A stretch of 64,000 nt of DNA, from contig NC_091012.1 in assembly GCF_041146395.1 (NCBI RefSeq), positions 16,792,193 through 16,856,192 on the forward strand. Reading direction: 5' to 3'. Position 1 is the stretch's first letter. Each line of letters opens with the position of its first letter. Positions 24,966 through 37,054 of the stretch are shown here, piece after piece. Made by a program: the position numbers and the translations under genes. The notes beneath the pieces were generated by a model that was not told where the DNA came from, ran no database searches, and was given only the letters and a program-made list of their open reading frames with translations. The DNA is from Eulemur rufifrons. Lineage: Eukaryota; Chordata; Mammalia; Primates; Lemuridae.

Positions 24966-25709
24966 TTATTCACTGTGATCTGAGAAGATGCATGGTATAA
25001 TTTCTATTTTTTTGAATTTTTGAAGACATGATTTATGTCCTAGGACATGGTCAATCTTAGAGAATGTCCTGTGAGCTGATGAGAAGAATGTATATTCTGT
25101 GGAGTTTGGGTAGAATGTCCTATAGATGTCAGCCATGCCCATTTGTTCTAGCATTCTATTGAGGTCCATTATGTCTTTGTTTATTTTCTGTTTAGAGGAT
25201 CTGTCCTGTACTGTCAGTGGGGTGTTAAAGTCTCCAGCTATTACAGTATTGTTATCTATCATTTGGTTCAGATCTAGTAGGGTTTGCTTTATGAATCTAG
25301 GTGCACCTAGGTTGGGTGCATATATATTGAGTATAGTCATGGCTTCTTGTTGAATTGTGCCCTTGACCAGTATGTAGTAGCCATTTTTGTCTTTTATTAT
25401 TTTTGTTGGTTTGAAAGCTAAGTGATTGGAAATTAAGATTGCCACACCAGCTTTCTTTTCATTACCGTTTGCTTGAAATACCGATTTCCATCCTTTTACT
25501 TTCAGTCTAAATGCATCTTTGCTCGTTAGGTGGGTTTCTTGGAGACAGCAGATACTTGGCTTGTGCTTTTTTATCCACTGGGACAGTCTATGTCTCTTGA
25601 GCGGGGAATTCAAGCCATTCACATTTATTGAGAAAACTGATAAGTGAGACGGTTTTTTGTTCAGCTTGTTGCGTAGAACTTCATTGCGATGTTTTCTCTC
25701 CTGGGCCAT
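24966..25709 (-). CDS. L1 copy B endonuclease-only frame, 247 codons
   Basis: Complete APE-like endonuclease domain of ORF2p, which nicks DNA at TT/AAAA. Landmarks: [10 protein letters not shown] (catalytic Asn region, about residue 30), CCLQETHL (catalytic Glu, about 57), [14 protein letters not shown] (Asp/Asn, about 160) and IFSDHSE at the C-terminus (Asp-His pair). A stop directly after SDHSE ends the frame at the domain boundary. The next ATG, for the RT frame, lies 8 nt past the stop. Relative to family alignment one A is missing here. Stable expression of an isolated endonuclease is speculative. Confidence 0.8.
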   Translation of the reverse strand: MAQERKHRNEVLRNKLNKKPSHLSVFSINVNGLNSPLKRHRLSQWIKKHKPSICCLQETHLTSKDAFRLKVKGWKSVFQANGNEKKAGVAILISNHLAFKPTKIIKDKNGYYILVKGTIQQEAMTILNIYAPNLGAPRFIKQTLLDLNQMIDNNTVIAGDFNTPLTVQDRSSKQKINKDIMDLNRMLEQMGMADIYRTFYPNSTEYTFFSSAHRTFSKIDHVLGHKSCLQKFKKIEIIPCIFSDHSE

Positions 25710-25748
25710 TGTGGTATCTGGAATTTGATCTTTAGCTCTTGAGTAGTT

Positions 25749-26733
25749 TTACATTCGTGGATCTTTCTTGTGCTGGTCCGTGTGTAACTCTCTTTTGAGT
25801 ACTTCTTGCAGGGCTGGTCTTGTCTTGGTGAATTCCCTCAACCTTTGTTTATCTGAGAATGTCTTGATTTCTCCTTCGTATAGAAAACTTAGCTTAGCTG
25901 GGTACAAGATTCTAGGCTGGGCATTATTCTGTTTCAGAAGCGTGAAAATGGGGCCCCAACCTCTTCTTGCTTGTAAGGTTTCAGCTGAGAAATCTGGCGT
26001 AATTCTGATGGGTTTTCCTTTGTAAGTTACCTGTTTCTTTCTCCTTACAGCTCGGAGAAGGGACTCTTTAGTGGATATTTTGGTCAGCCTGAGAACTACG
26101 TGGCGTGGTGTTTTCCTATTTGCTATGAATCTCCCAGGGGTCCTTTGAGCTTCTTGGATCTGTATGTCTAGAGTATTGGCAAGGCCTGGAAAATTTTCCT
26201 CGATTATGTCTTCAAATAGCTTGTCCAACCCTTGCTTATTATCTTCTTCACCCTCAAGAATGCCAATAACTCTCAAGTTAGGTTTCTTCACATAATCCCA
26301 CATTTCTTGAAGACTCAGATCATTTCTCTTACTTTTTTGATCTATCTCTGTGACTGACTTATTTAGTTGGAAGGAGTTATCTTCAATTTCTGAGATTCTT
26401 TCCTCTGTTTGATCTACCCTGCTCTTGAGACTTTCCACAGTGTTTTGTAGCTCTCTGAGTGAATTCTTCACTTCTAGGAGTTCAGTTTGGTTTTTCTTCA
26501 ATATTTCAATTTCTTTAGTGAATTTTTCCTCCAAATCCTGTATTTTTTGTGTGTGTGTTTTCCTTGTGTTGTTTATCCATTGATTCTTGTATATTATTCA
26601 GCTTGTTTATAATCCATAATTGGAATTCTTCCTGTGACATGTTGGTGTTTTGAGTCTGGTTTGTGTCAAATGGTTGGGAGCTGGTATTTCTCTTTGGGGA
26701 TGAGCTTTCCATTTGATTCTTTGTGCTCTCCAT
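25749..26733 (-). pseudogene. L1 copy B ORF1, frameshifted
   Basis: The start MESTKNQMESSSPKRN at 26733 is intact. At about 26550 a GT-repeat (tgtgtgtgtg) has more units than copy A, which shifts the frame after QHKENT and gives an early stop. The remaining 261 codons (coiled coil, LRVIGILEGEE RRM-like region, TFSDKQRLREF C-terminal domain) are open to HKKDPRM. A small deletion in the repeat would be needed for a full ORF1p, so this copy cannot make one. Confidence 0.9.
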
Positions 26734-27479
26734 GTTTTTTCACTGGGCCCTTCCCATCTAGATTTATCGTTGGATCTTTACTTATAGATTTAGTCTGGTT
26801 AAAAGGACTCTTTTTGCTCTATTCTTAGGCTGTGAAACAGTCTAGGTATGTTGCTTCCTTTGGCAAGAGGGGAAGACTGTTGTGAATTGTTTAGAAATTT
26901 TTCTATTTCAGTTGGGGGACTGCTTCTGATGGGTCCAATCCTAGAGGATTGGAGTGATCCAAGACTGCTTTGGTGAGTTAGGACACTGTGTTGTAGTCTT
27001 TCAGAGGGCAGGCAGGGTCCACACTAGTAGTGGACCAAAATTCTCTTTGTTTGTTTGTTTCCCTTTGGTTCTTCCTCTATAGGGGTGGTTTCTGTCTCTA
27101 TCTGCAGGAAAGATACTAGCTGTGGGGAGTGGATGGTTCCCTCGCTCGCTCAGCGCCCCATTTGCCGCAACTCCCACAGGCAAAAGTCTGCCTTGGCCCA
27201 ATGTCCCCAGGGACCAGGCTCCACACTCTCGCTTCTGGAGAAGTAGTCAATGTTTCGACGTGGGTGGGGACCCTATATAAGGTCTGTGGACCAGGGGAGG
27301 GGGCCGTCCAGGGAGCCTCTTGGCACCGTATTGCTCCGCAGTGACTTGGCTGTGGGCCCCAAGATGGCTATTGCGCGCCCGCAGATCGCCGGCGTTGGGA
27401 GTGACTACTCAGGTTCCGGTATGTACCAGAGCCAGGGGCCTGGCCCGTTCCCAAGCTCACCGTGGGTTCCCAGTTAGAA

Positions 27480-27760
27480 GGCAAAAAGAGAGAAGAAATA
27501 AGGAAAAAGAAAAAAGAAAAGAAAAGAAAAAAAGAAAGGAAAAAAAAAGGAAGTGAAAAGAAAGAACAGAAGGAGAAGAAAAAGAAAGAGAAAAGAAAAG
27601 GAGGAGAGAAGACGAAAAAAGGAAAAAAAGAAAGAAAAAAAAACGAAAGAGAAAAGGAAAAACAAAACAACAAAACAAAACAAAAAAAAAAAACAAAAGA
27701 AGCAAAATAAAACAAAACAAAACAAAGAAAAAACAAAAACCATACTAACAAATAACACAA
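27480..27760. repeat. Homopurine and A/C-rich tract in L1 B 5' UTR
   Basis: About 170 bases of nearly pure A/G followed by an A/C-rich tail on the plus strand. It corresponds to 19005-19180 in copy A. Confidence 0.9.
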
Positions 27761-27877
27761 AGTGTCCTAACCCAGAAACAGCGAAAACACAAACACAAAG
27801 GAACAAAAACAGAGCTACACAGCACCACAGCACATCGCTAAACGAAGGGATACACAATTCTGAAGTATACAGTTCAG

Positions 27878-28430
27878 CGGCTCAATGATTGTGTTTTTGC
27901 GCCTTAGCGCAGCTCCGCCCCTTCACGCCTGCTCCGTTCCTTCCGGAGCGGCAACTCAATGTTTATTTTACGTCTTAGTGCAGCTCCGCCCCTTCACGCC
28001 CGCTCCGTCGGTTCCGGAGCGGCAACTCAATGTTTATTTTACGTCTTAGCGCAGCTCCGCCCCTTCACGCCCGCTCCGTTGGTTCCGGAGCGGCAACTCA
28101 ATGTTTATTTTACATCTTAGCGCAGCTCCGCCCCTTCACGCCCGCTCCGATGGTTCCGGAGCGGCAACCCAACGCTTATTCTACGTCTCAGCGCAGCTCC
28201 GCCCCCTCACGCCTGCTCCGCTGGTTCCGGAGCGGCAACTCAATGTTTATTTTACGTCTTAGCGCAGCTCCGCCCCTTGACGCCCGCTCCGTTGGTTCCG
28301 GAGCGGCAACTCAATGTTTATTTTACGTCTTAGCGCAGCTCCGCCCCTTCACGCCCGCTCCGTTGGTTCCGGAGCGGCAACTCAATGTTTATTTTACGTC
28401 TTAGCGCAGCTCTGCCCCTTCACGCCGAGT
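27878..28430 (-). repeat. 71-bp tandem array in L1 B promoter region
   Basis: About seven to eight head-to-tail units. The motif gcaactcaatg (or a close variant) recurs at 27951, 28022, 28093, 28164, 28235, 28306 and 28377, exactly 71 bp apart. Each unit contains 'agcgcagctccgcccc' with a GC-box core and a palindrome-like 'gctccgttggttccggagc'. Because 71 is not a multiple of three, a repetitive reading frame rotates through it. That frame is not a gene. Confidence 0.95.
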
Positions 28431-29204
28431 GCGGCCGGCGGAGATGGCGTGGGCCCAGAGACCAGCGGGGGGCGCCGGGAAGAGAGAGCTGCTGGGCACC
28501 TTATGGCTCCCGAGCGGTTCCGCCTTTGCTTTCAAGATGGCGCCCGCAGCGCTCCGGGGTCGGAGGGGGGCCGGCTCCCCGGCAGGCAGAGATCAGGGAC
28601 CGCCGCTGCCGGGGGGTTTGGCGGGCAAAGCCGCCGGGGGCCACCGGCTGAAGAACCACCGACAAAAGTAGCGCAGAAGTACAGCGCAATTCGCTGATCA
28701 GGGATTGTTCGTGCCCCTCCCCCTGGCACAGGTCCGTCCCTTCTCGCCAAGGACTGTCTCAGCCGAGACTTCCCAGGTTCCAAGCTATTCTCCCGAAAAA
28801 GCCTCCTGTCTGCAATGCCCTACGTCTCGCTCGGAGATTCTGCTCTGGCTTGCGAGGGGGTCTCCAAGCAATTGGGGGTGGAGGTCAGCGAGGAGCGCAA
28901 GCCGCCTTTCCCAAAGACTGCCCCCGCCCCACCTGGGGGCGGGCGCAGCCGCCTGCGCTCCGCTGGCTACTGTCTGTTCCGCGCCTTCCGCAGAGTTCCG
29001 CGATCTTAATTTCTGTTCACCTCAGACCTCACTTGCTCTGTTTGTCCCACGCTGATTCTCCGTGGATTCACACCGCTGTTCCTGTGTGGGAGCGGTCCTC
29101 TAGCGTTGTGGCAGGTCCGGATCCACGGTTCCTCGCTGGAGCGCAGATCCAAGCAGTCACCGCCACTCCGCCATCTTCCCCCTCCCCCTGTATAGGATGA
29201 TTCT

Positions 29205-29420
29205 CTTCTGTCTAGCTGCTTTCAAAATTCTGACTTTCAACAATTTGATGATCATGTGCGTTGGTATGAATATTTGTTTATTCTCTTGGAGTTTCTTGAA
29301 CTACTTGATGTACATATTTTCTTATTTAAATTATGATATTGTCTGTAATATATTAACAGATTTAAAACAATTAGCTTAAGTTCAAAGAAATCTGGCATTT
29401 CTAGTACTTTTGTTACTGAT
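29205..29420 (-). mobile_element. Ancient L1, ORF1-proximal fragment (piece 5)
   Basis: Rejoins 21366 without the L1 B insertion. Reads as the complement of old L1 near 'agctgctttcaaaattctga' and 'atttgatgatcatgtgcgtt'. Confidence 0.7.
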
Positions 29421-29704
29421 TTTCTAGGTAAATTATATTTAGGTAAAGAAAGTACACTGTAATCAATTTAAATTATTTAGAATTTTTTATGGCTTACTCT
29501 GCCATTCATCATATGCTCAATTTTGGTAAAATTTCCAGGTACATTCAAAAAGATTGGATTGTTCAAGGGTGCAATAAAAATATAAATAATATATATTTAT
29601 GTTTTATATTGATTAAATGTATTTAATATATTAAAGTATACATGTATTTATGATAATATATTTAATATATTTTAATGTCTATTTAACAAGTATTTAATAT
29701 ACTT

Positions 29705-30005
29705 GTAGAAGTAGTAATAAAAAATCTTCCATCAAGGAAAAGCCCAGAACCTGATGGCTTCACTGCTGTATTCTACAAAAGATTTTTAAAAATTAATACA
29801 ATCCTATTGTAACTATTTCAAAAAATCAAGGAAGAAGAATACATTCAAACTCATCCTATGAGGCCAGTATTACCTCATACCAAAATTAGACAAAGACACA
29901 ACAATGACAGGCCAATATCTCTGATAAACATAGTTGCATTATTCTCAACAAAATATTAGCAAACTGAATTCAACACACGAAAAAGGTCATTCATCATGAT
30001 CATGT
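29705..30005 (+). mobile_element. Old L1 ORF2 fragment, sense
   Basis: Translates with breaks to RT-domain remnants such as LPSRKSPEPDGFTAVFY, followed by a short stretch resembling 'cattcatcatgatcatgt'. It is in the opposite orientation to the older L1 pieces and is a separate event. Confidence 0.75.
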
Positions 30006-30559
30006 TGAAAACAGCCCAGAGATGTATTTTTTTCCCTGAAGCTAACTCTCCTATCAGTGAAGTCAATCCCATCCCACTTCTGCAGATCACTGTTCCAACA
30101 ATTACCTCTCTTTGAAGACTTTCCCCCTCTCCGCCAGAGATTTTCCCCAAGATGAATGTGTCTCCTTTGTTCCCATCCCATTCCCCACAACTCCCGAGAT
30201 GTTTCCGCTCATTTGCTCACAGAATCATGCTCTGGTTCCAGCTTCTCATCTCCTGTCTCTTTTTAACCCCCTCCATCTGTCCCCTGTCACTGTCACTGTC
30301 CTGAGACTAATCTTGCCAAGGTCCCTCGTGTCTTCACACTTCTAAAGCAGAGCTCTTTTTCCAAACACACAACTCCCCAAGTCTGCCCTAATAATGGAAA
30401 GGGCATTGCCATTGACTAGTTGCTGGGGCAAATACCTACATGAGTTACCCTGTTCCAACCTGTGAGCAATTCCTCCATCAGGAGTCTGTCCGCTTTTCAT
30501 TCTGAGCCACCATTTGTCACTGCTCAGTTTTATCACCAGAGTTTCTTCCTAACCCTCTT

Positions 30560-31340
30560 CTCTGCCTACATTCTGACTCCCAACTATGGTCTACTCTCCC
30601 CTGAGCAGTCAGCATAACCTCTTAAATTAAGGCCCTTCACTCCCCTGCTCAAGATCTACCAAAATTTACCCATCAAACTGGATTAAAAACCAAACTTCTT
30701 CCCATGCCCTGAAAGCGACAAGGCCCTGTGAGCTACGGCAGGGCTTCCCAACCTATAGTGAATTGTATAATTATTTCATTATATATTACAATGTAATAAT
30801 AATAGAAATAAAGTACACAATAAATGTAATGCATTTGAATCATCCCAATACCATCATGCCCCCACCCCCACAGTCCATGGAAAAATAGTCTTCCATGAAA
30901 ATGGTCCCTGGTGCCAAAAAGTCTGGGGACCACTGAGCTACAGCATTGCCCATGTGACCTCCTCTCCTCCTTCTTTCCCTGATTCCTCACTCTGACCCCA
31001 CTGGCCACCTTGCTGTTTGTTCCTTGAACACACATGGAACACATTCCTGTCTGACAGTCTTGGCACTCTTTCCACTGGGTGTAATGCCAGAGCTCCTTAC
31101 CTTCCTTGCTTTGGTCAGGTCACTATTCAAATGTGGCCTCTCGGGAAAGGCTCTTTCTGATGATTCTACCTAAAATAGTGAGCACCTCCAATCACTGTAT
31201 CTTATTCCCTGCTTTGTCTTCTTGGTATTTCCCACCACCTGGGATATTTATATACCTAAAAAAAAAATACTTAATGTCTTCCTCACTAGATCGTCAGCTC
31301 ATAAAGGCAAGAAGTTTGTTCCGCCTGTGGTCTCCTCTAT
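30560..31340 (+). mobile_element. LINE2 (L2) 3' region
   Basis: Typical L2 text: 'cactcccctgctcaagatct' near 30650, 'ttgctgtttgttccttgaac' near 31012, and 'tagatcgtcagctcataaag' near 31290. Interrupted by a hAT element at 30739-30935. Confidence 0.7.
30739..30935. mobile_element. hAT-type non-autonomous DNA transposon
   Basis: A 197-bp element with inverted ends cagggcttcccaacc and gtctggggaccactg, flanked by an 8-bp host duplication, agctacgg (30731-30738) and agctacag (30936-30943). The 8-bp duplication and end sequence fit the hAT superfamily. The exact Repbase family is not determined. Confidence 0.8.
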
Positions 31341-32483
31341 CCCATTACTTAGCAACTTCTTGGCAGCATTAGCATTATGACCATAGCCTCTCTTATCTTG
31401 TCGCCTTTTATCTTATGTCTCCTAGTTTTCCTCCTCACATTCTACCTGCCCCTCTGGGGACTTGTCCCTTAAATTATGATAGTCCTTACAGATCTACACT
31501 CTGTCCACTTTTATTCTATAGACTTTCTCTACATGTGAACAGCTACTCTTACTCTTCCTTCCTTACCGCTAGCTCAGATTCCTGCTCCAGTCTCATATAT
31601 CTAAATGATGACTACACAGGACCCCTCTGCTATCTCATAGGCACATCAAGCTTCCCCTGTTTCCAATGAACTTCCCTGTCTCCCAACCCAGCTCTCCCTC
31701 CTGCATCGCTTATCTCTCCGCATGTGGAAGCAGCACGCATGCTTCTCTCCAGCAGGTGCTAAGTATTCCCAAATGGCTTGCAGCTTCATGGAAAGGTCTG
31801 TGTCTGATCCAGTGCCCACTGGTGTTTCTATTCAAGTGCACAGCAGAAGCCTCCTCTCCTAAACCCTTGCTGGATGCCACAGGAGTAGGTACCAAATATA
31901 TTTTCACATCTCTAACCATAAGGTCAAAACTGTTCTTATAAGAATGACAGGACATTGCCTGTTTATTCACTGACATTTGCAATGACTGTATAAAAGTATA
32001 CATGGGTAAAACTGTTGGTTTCTCAGCATGAATCAAGGCAGTGGTACCAACTTACACTAGTCATTCTATTCTTCACTCCCCCTTGCAGGGGAAAACAAAA
32101 AGCCTGCTTTATTTAAGAATGTCCTTTATGAATTAGTAAAAGTTAATGGTGTTATTAAATCTTGACCTTTTTAATATTCGGAATAAGTGAAATGTTCATT
32201 TAAAGCACTCCTGCATGCTGCAGCATGGCTGTGTTAAGCAAAAGTGCTTGTGATTAAATTCTGAGTTGAACAAGCCACATTTTTCACAAAACACCATTTT
32301 TATTTGAAAGTACAACCAAATTTTAGTCTCAGAAATAAACAAGGTGAGACTTTCACTTCAAGGAAAATAACAAGTATTTGTTGCCAATGATAAAACTCAA
32401 ACTTTTAAGCAAAAAATAGTACTAAGATTACAGTTGAAGGATAACTTATACCATCTACTGTGAACCTGACTACTTTTTAATAC
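31341..32483. other. Interval without recognised gene
   Basis: Pyrimidine-rich sequence up to about 31760, possibly more ancient L2-like material, then anonymous sequence. The short frames show no similarity I recognise. Confidence 0.4.
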
Positions 32484-32494
32484 TTAATGTTTTG

Positions 32495-32679
32495 TTTTTT
32501 TTTATTTCAGCTTATTATGGGGGTACAAAAGTTCAGGTTATATATGTTGCCCATGTACCGCCCATCCCCCTGAGTCAGAGCTTCAAGCATGTCCATTCCC
32601 CAGACAGTGCGCTTTGCACTCATGATGTAGTTATACCCCATACCCTCCGCCCACCCCGATCCCCCCCCGAGTCAGAACA
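32495..32679 (-). mobile_element. L1 3' end fragment
   Basis: Antisense L1 3' UTR with tail, only about 185 bp. Flanked by ttaatgtttt at 32484-32493 and 32680-32689. It is a severely 5'-truncated insertion. Confidence 0.85.
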
Positions 32680-33105
32680 TTAATGTTTTTATAAGATTGG
32701 TGCTGATAATAACAAAAGAAAATCTTTCCTCCAAGTGAGAGGAAAATATTCATTTATTGTGCAATATAGATTAATGAGTATTAATGTCACAAATGCATTG
32801 ATATGTAAAACTCCATTGTAACTAAGGAACTAAGACATGTGGAGTTTTGTTGTAGTATTAAGGAACCACACAATTATCTGAAAGCTTTAAAAATACACCT
32901 TTTTCCCAACTATATATTTGCATGAGGCTAGGTCATCATCTTATTGTCTCTTCAAAACAAATTGCAAAGACAGGAATGAGAATCCAGCTGTCTTCTAGTA
33001 AGCCAGACACTAGAGATTTGCAAAAATGTAAATAAAACACACTTTTTACTAACTTTTTTGTTGCTGAAGAAAAGTTATTTTTGTGAAAAATATTATTTAT
33101 GTTAA

Positions 33106-33290
33106 CAATGTGGTTGTCAGTCATGGGTGATTTTGTAACCCAGGGGACATTTTTTGTTGTCACAACTTGGGGGAAGTTACTGCTGGCCCCTAGTGGTGCC
33201 TCTAAACATTCTACAATGCACAGGACACATTCCACAACAAAGAATTATCTAGCTCAAAATATCAAGGATCCCAAGGTTGAGAAAACTAAG
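33106..33290 (+). mobile_element. MER20: MER20 DNA transposon remnant
   Basis: Matches the MER20 consensus as remembered: 'gtgattttgtaacccagggg', 'ttgttgtcacaacttggggg' and 'cattctacaatgcacaggac'. It is close to full length for this ~220-bp hAT-Charlie element. It lies in intron 5 of the cyclin Y-like relic, just downstream of exon 5. Confidence 0.85.
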
Positions 33291-33549
33291 CTAAGCATAT
33301 TTTTTGAATTCTCAATTTTAATTTCTGATACAGTAAATGCCAATATAATTGACATGAAAAAATACTCTTTGTGATCCTCAATAATTTAAGTGCTAAAAGA
33401 ATCTTAAGGACCAAAAAAAGCTGCAAATGGTTTGCTTCAGTACTCTAGTAAGCACACGACAGCCTATGTCTATAGTTATGACCTACTACTAAACTTGATA
33501 TCATGCAAAGTAATTAGCTGGAAAAACAAGACAGGTTAAAAAAGTTCAC

Positions 33550-33585
33550 CTGTTATTTATGTGGTAATATATTACTAAAGTCACA
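33550..33585 (-). pseudogene. CCNYL1-like: CCNYL1-like exon 5
   Basis: 36 nt. The acceptor is tttttttcctccacag and the donor CAG/GTGAAC. It completes the split codon from exon 4 (TA+T, Tyr for the family Cys) and reads VTLVIYYHINNR, matching VTLAIYYHIKNR before the cyclin box. Confidence 0.85.
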
Positions 33586-34540
33586 CTGTGGAGGAAAAAA
33601 ATATTTTTAACAACAGATTTTATCATTTGTTATGTCTGAAGACAATTTTTAAAAGGTGGCAGGGGGAATGTTCCCAGGGGCTCTGCATTTCTCTACTTTA
33701 GAACAGTACTGTGTGGGCACTTTCCCCTTTGTTTTAATTCTTTGGCTTTTAGCAAAAATAGGAGAGCCAACATGCTAGGCAATATGCTGTTAGAAGACAG
33801 GTTTCTGTTGATTATTGTAATATATTAATTATTACTTATTTTCCATGTCATTTGCTCTTCTACCCATAGAATCTTTCATCCTGTGAAAGTTATATCTATT
33901 TGTACACATGCTTAAATTTAAGTCATATAGCAATTTTGTTTACTCTGTTAGGCTTTAAATTTCAGTTGATTTAGTTCACTATCACTTACCTTCCTGTTTT
34001 CCATTTTAGCTCTAAAGGTAAATAATGAAAGAGCTTTATACCAAATAAAATCATTTAATGTCACTTTTGCAATAAATATTGAAAAATTTGTTAGTAAATA
34101 TAAGTGCGAAAATATAAGTGCAAAATCAATGACAGATACAGCTATCCCAAAACAAGCAGTGTTAACAGTGCAGCATAATACTGCACAGTATAATATTAAG
34201 GGTAGCTATTTCCCAAATATTTTAAATGAAATATTAATGAACAGAGACAACTCACTCTGTTACTGAATTTCTGTTATCCACAGATGTTGTGTGTTAGAAA
34301 ACAAAGGGTTCTCTTTGGTAAGTTATATGTTTCCATTTGTCCCCAATGTCTAAAATGAGGTTCAAAATAATTCAGGGAAGGCAAATCAGATTTTTAAAAG
34401 TAGGTCTATATACTATTAGCATTTTTAAAAATGCCTGTAACATTATTAGCATATAAGATAAACACTTTTATTAATATAATGCTTCCAGCTGTTTTGCCTC
34501 CAAATTGATTTCAAAATCACAGAATCTGAAGTTATAAGAT
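33586..34540. other. Intron-like interval of CCNYL1-like relic
   Basis: AT-rich single-copy-looking sequence. No gene, RNA or clear repeat was recognised. Confidence 0.45.
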
Positions 34541-34650
34541 GGAAAGGACCACCCAACCTCACAGGACATTTAACTCAACTCATTTTACAGGTAAGGAAAC
34601 CAAGGCTTAAAACTGACCTGCCCAAAGTCCCACCGATAGAAACAGTGCAT
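34540..34650 (-). mobile_element. MIR-like ancient SINE fragment
   Basis: 'cattttacaggtaaggaaac' followed by 'gacctgcccaaagtcccacc' is the mammalian-wide repeat pattern in reverse orientation. Confidence 0.5.
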
Positions 34651-34769
34651 CCTCCTACATGCAAAGTAAGCAGCATTGTCCCTCCTTTACTGCACACAGA
34701 AATTATCTGAAGAACTTTAAAAACAGCCTGACTTTCAACTTGAGGCATTCTGACTTAGTTGGCATTGGA

Positions 34770-34895
34770 TGTGACTTGGGCATCAGAATTATTTTAAAGT
34801 TCCCAGGTGATTCCAATGTACAGCAAAGCTTGGGAATGATTGCTTTAGGGTTGGGATCAGAATCACCTGGGATGCTTTTGTTCCTGTAATTCTGC
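34770..34895 (+). mobile_element. MER5-like hAT remnant
   Basis: 'cccaggtgattccaatgtac' and 'atcagaatcacctgggatgc' are MER5A-type end sequences. Diverged, with uncertain boundaries. Confidence 0.55.
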
Positions 34896-35555
34896 CTCAC
34901 ATTCTTCCCCATTTTTCTAAAGGGCTTGTGAATGCCTAGACATGGAGGGAAGGTGCAGGTGGGAAAATGCATATTTGCAGATATGTATTTTGAAAAATGT
35001 TGCATAAGTGATTCTAATGTCTCACCTCTCCCGCTGAGAACAAGCAATACTACCCCCTCACACGTTTTTCAAAATCTTTCCTAAAAGCCAATTTTCCCTG
35101 CTAATTTTCTCAAGAAACCTTTCTTTCACCAACAGTGAATATGTCATATGATCATTTCTAAAACCTAATGACAGCAAATTAAAACTTACTGTACATGCAA
35201 AGGGAGACTCATAAAAATTAGACTAATTTAGGGGGGAAAAAGCATAAAATGTACTTGTTTGAGCAAGGTTAATCTTTGAAACTACTTTTGTATTACATAT
35301 GGAAACATCAGAATCATCTGAATTCAAAAAACGCTGGGACTCTAGCCAAAGTACAGTGGTTTTTTTGCCTATAGATTTAGGGCCTTGTCTGAACAAAAGC
35401 ATTTAGTGATTACTTAATAAGATACCAGAACCCACGACTTTGGGCAGAGTCAGGGTCCAGTTTTATCTGAAACACAATTTGATCATGACTATTGTTATAA
35501 GTGAAAGAGAAAAGTGACATTATTATGAGTGTAAACTTGCAATTTTTTTGACCAG
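34896..35555. other. Interval without recognised gene
   Basis: Nothing supportable seen. Intron 4 of the CCNYL1-like relic. Confidence 0.4.
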
Positions 35556-35837
35556 TTCTCCAAGAAGTACTCAAAACAGAGTTACACATGGTCCAGCACA
35601 AGAAGGACCCACGAATGTAAAACTAATCAAGAGATAAAGATAAAAACCCAGTTAACATAATGGCTCAAGAGAGAAAACAGATCAATGAAATTCAACCCAA
35701 CATGAGGAACAGCAATCTCTCTCACTTATCAGTTCTCTCATTAAATGTGAATGGATTGAATTCCCCACTCAAGAGACATAGACTGGCCCAATGGATAAAA
35801 AAATATAAGCCAAGTATCTGCTCTCTTCAGGAAACTC
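35556..35837 (+). mobile_element. L1 ORF1/ORF2 junction fragment
   Basis: Starts in the last ORF1 codons (LQEVLKTELHMVQHKKDPRM) and contains the inter-ORF spacer and the ORF2 start MAQERKQINEIQPN through [20 protein letters not shown] to SICSLQET. It then stops at an Alu poly(T). No L1 sequence resumes beyond the Alu. Confidence 0.9.
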
Positions 35838-36953
<1,116 letters not shown>

Positions 36954-37054
36954 TATTTTACTGTTGTTCTACGGTTAGGCTGGTTGACTATGTTCTTTTC
37001 TAGACACACCATTGAGCATGAGCTGTCCTTTCTAATAAGCTGCCCTGGAGATAC
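36954..37054 (-). pseudogene. CCNYL1-like: CCNYL1-like exon 4
   Basis: 101 nt, phase 0 at the start. The acceptor is tctttttccccttcag and the donor a consensus GTGAGT. Encodes VSPGQLIRKDSSCSMVCLEK, then NIVNQPNRRTTVK, which aligns with the SPGQLTKKYSSCS...SQPNLRTTVK segment of CCNYL1. No internal stop. Confidence 0.88.

Larger units (their letters stand above)
21831..25709 (-). pseudogene. L1 copy B ORF2, broken in two places
   Basis: Open from [11 protein letters not shown] (25709) to PENWFP (21831) except for two one-base frame breaks. The first, after SDHSE at 24966, is shared with copy A and separates endonuclease from RT. The second is private: a G-run gained one base near 22290, just before the Cys/His motif, so the last 128 codons are in another frame. 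No in-frame nonsense codon was seen, unlike copy A. This suggests a younger or better-preserved element. Confidence 0.92.
21383..29188 (-). mobile_element. Full-length L1 (copy B) with 3' transduction
   Basis: A 7.8-kb L1 with a perfect 16-bp target-site duplication. The sense 5' end is GGGGGAGGGGGAAGATGGCGG. The order is 5' UTR with a 71-bp tandem array, ORF1, ORF2, extended 3' UTR, an A-rich tail (about 21464-21495), about 66 bp of non-L1 transduced flank (21398-21463), then a terminal A-run (21382-21397). It shares the long 3' extension with copy A. It is inserted in the ancient antisense L1. Confidence 0.96.
26757..29188 (-). promoter_or_regulatory. L1 copy B 5' UTR / internal promoter
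   Basis: GC- and CpG-rich leader. In sense order it has an AAGATGGCGG start, a GC-rich body, a 'gccatcttg' element near 28535, the 71-bp array, a purine/pyrimidine tract and ORF1. The function is inferred by analogy with other L1 internal promoters. Confidence 0.78.

Noticed and set aside
27878..28430. Regular direct repeats considered as a CRISPR array
   Set aside because: Units are contiguous with no variable spacers, and lie inside an L1 leader in a primate genome.
28030..28697. Repetitive frames with recurring FILRLSAAPPLHARSVGSG
   Set aside because: Products of the 71-bp tandem array, whose period rotates the frame. No start context or independent support.
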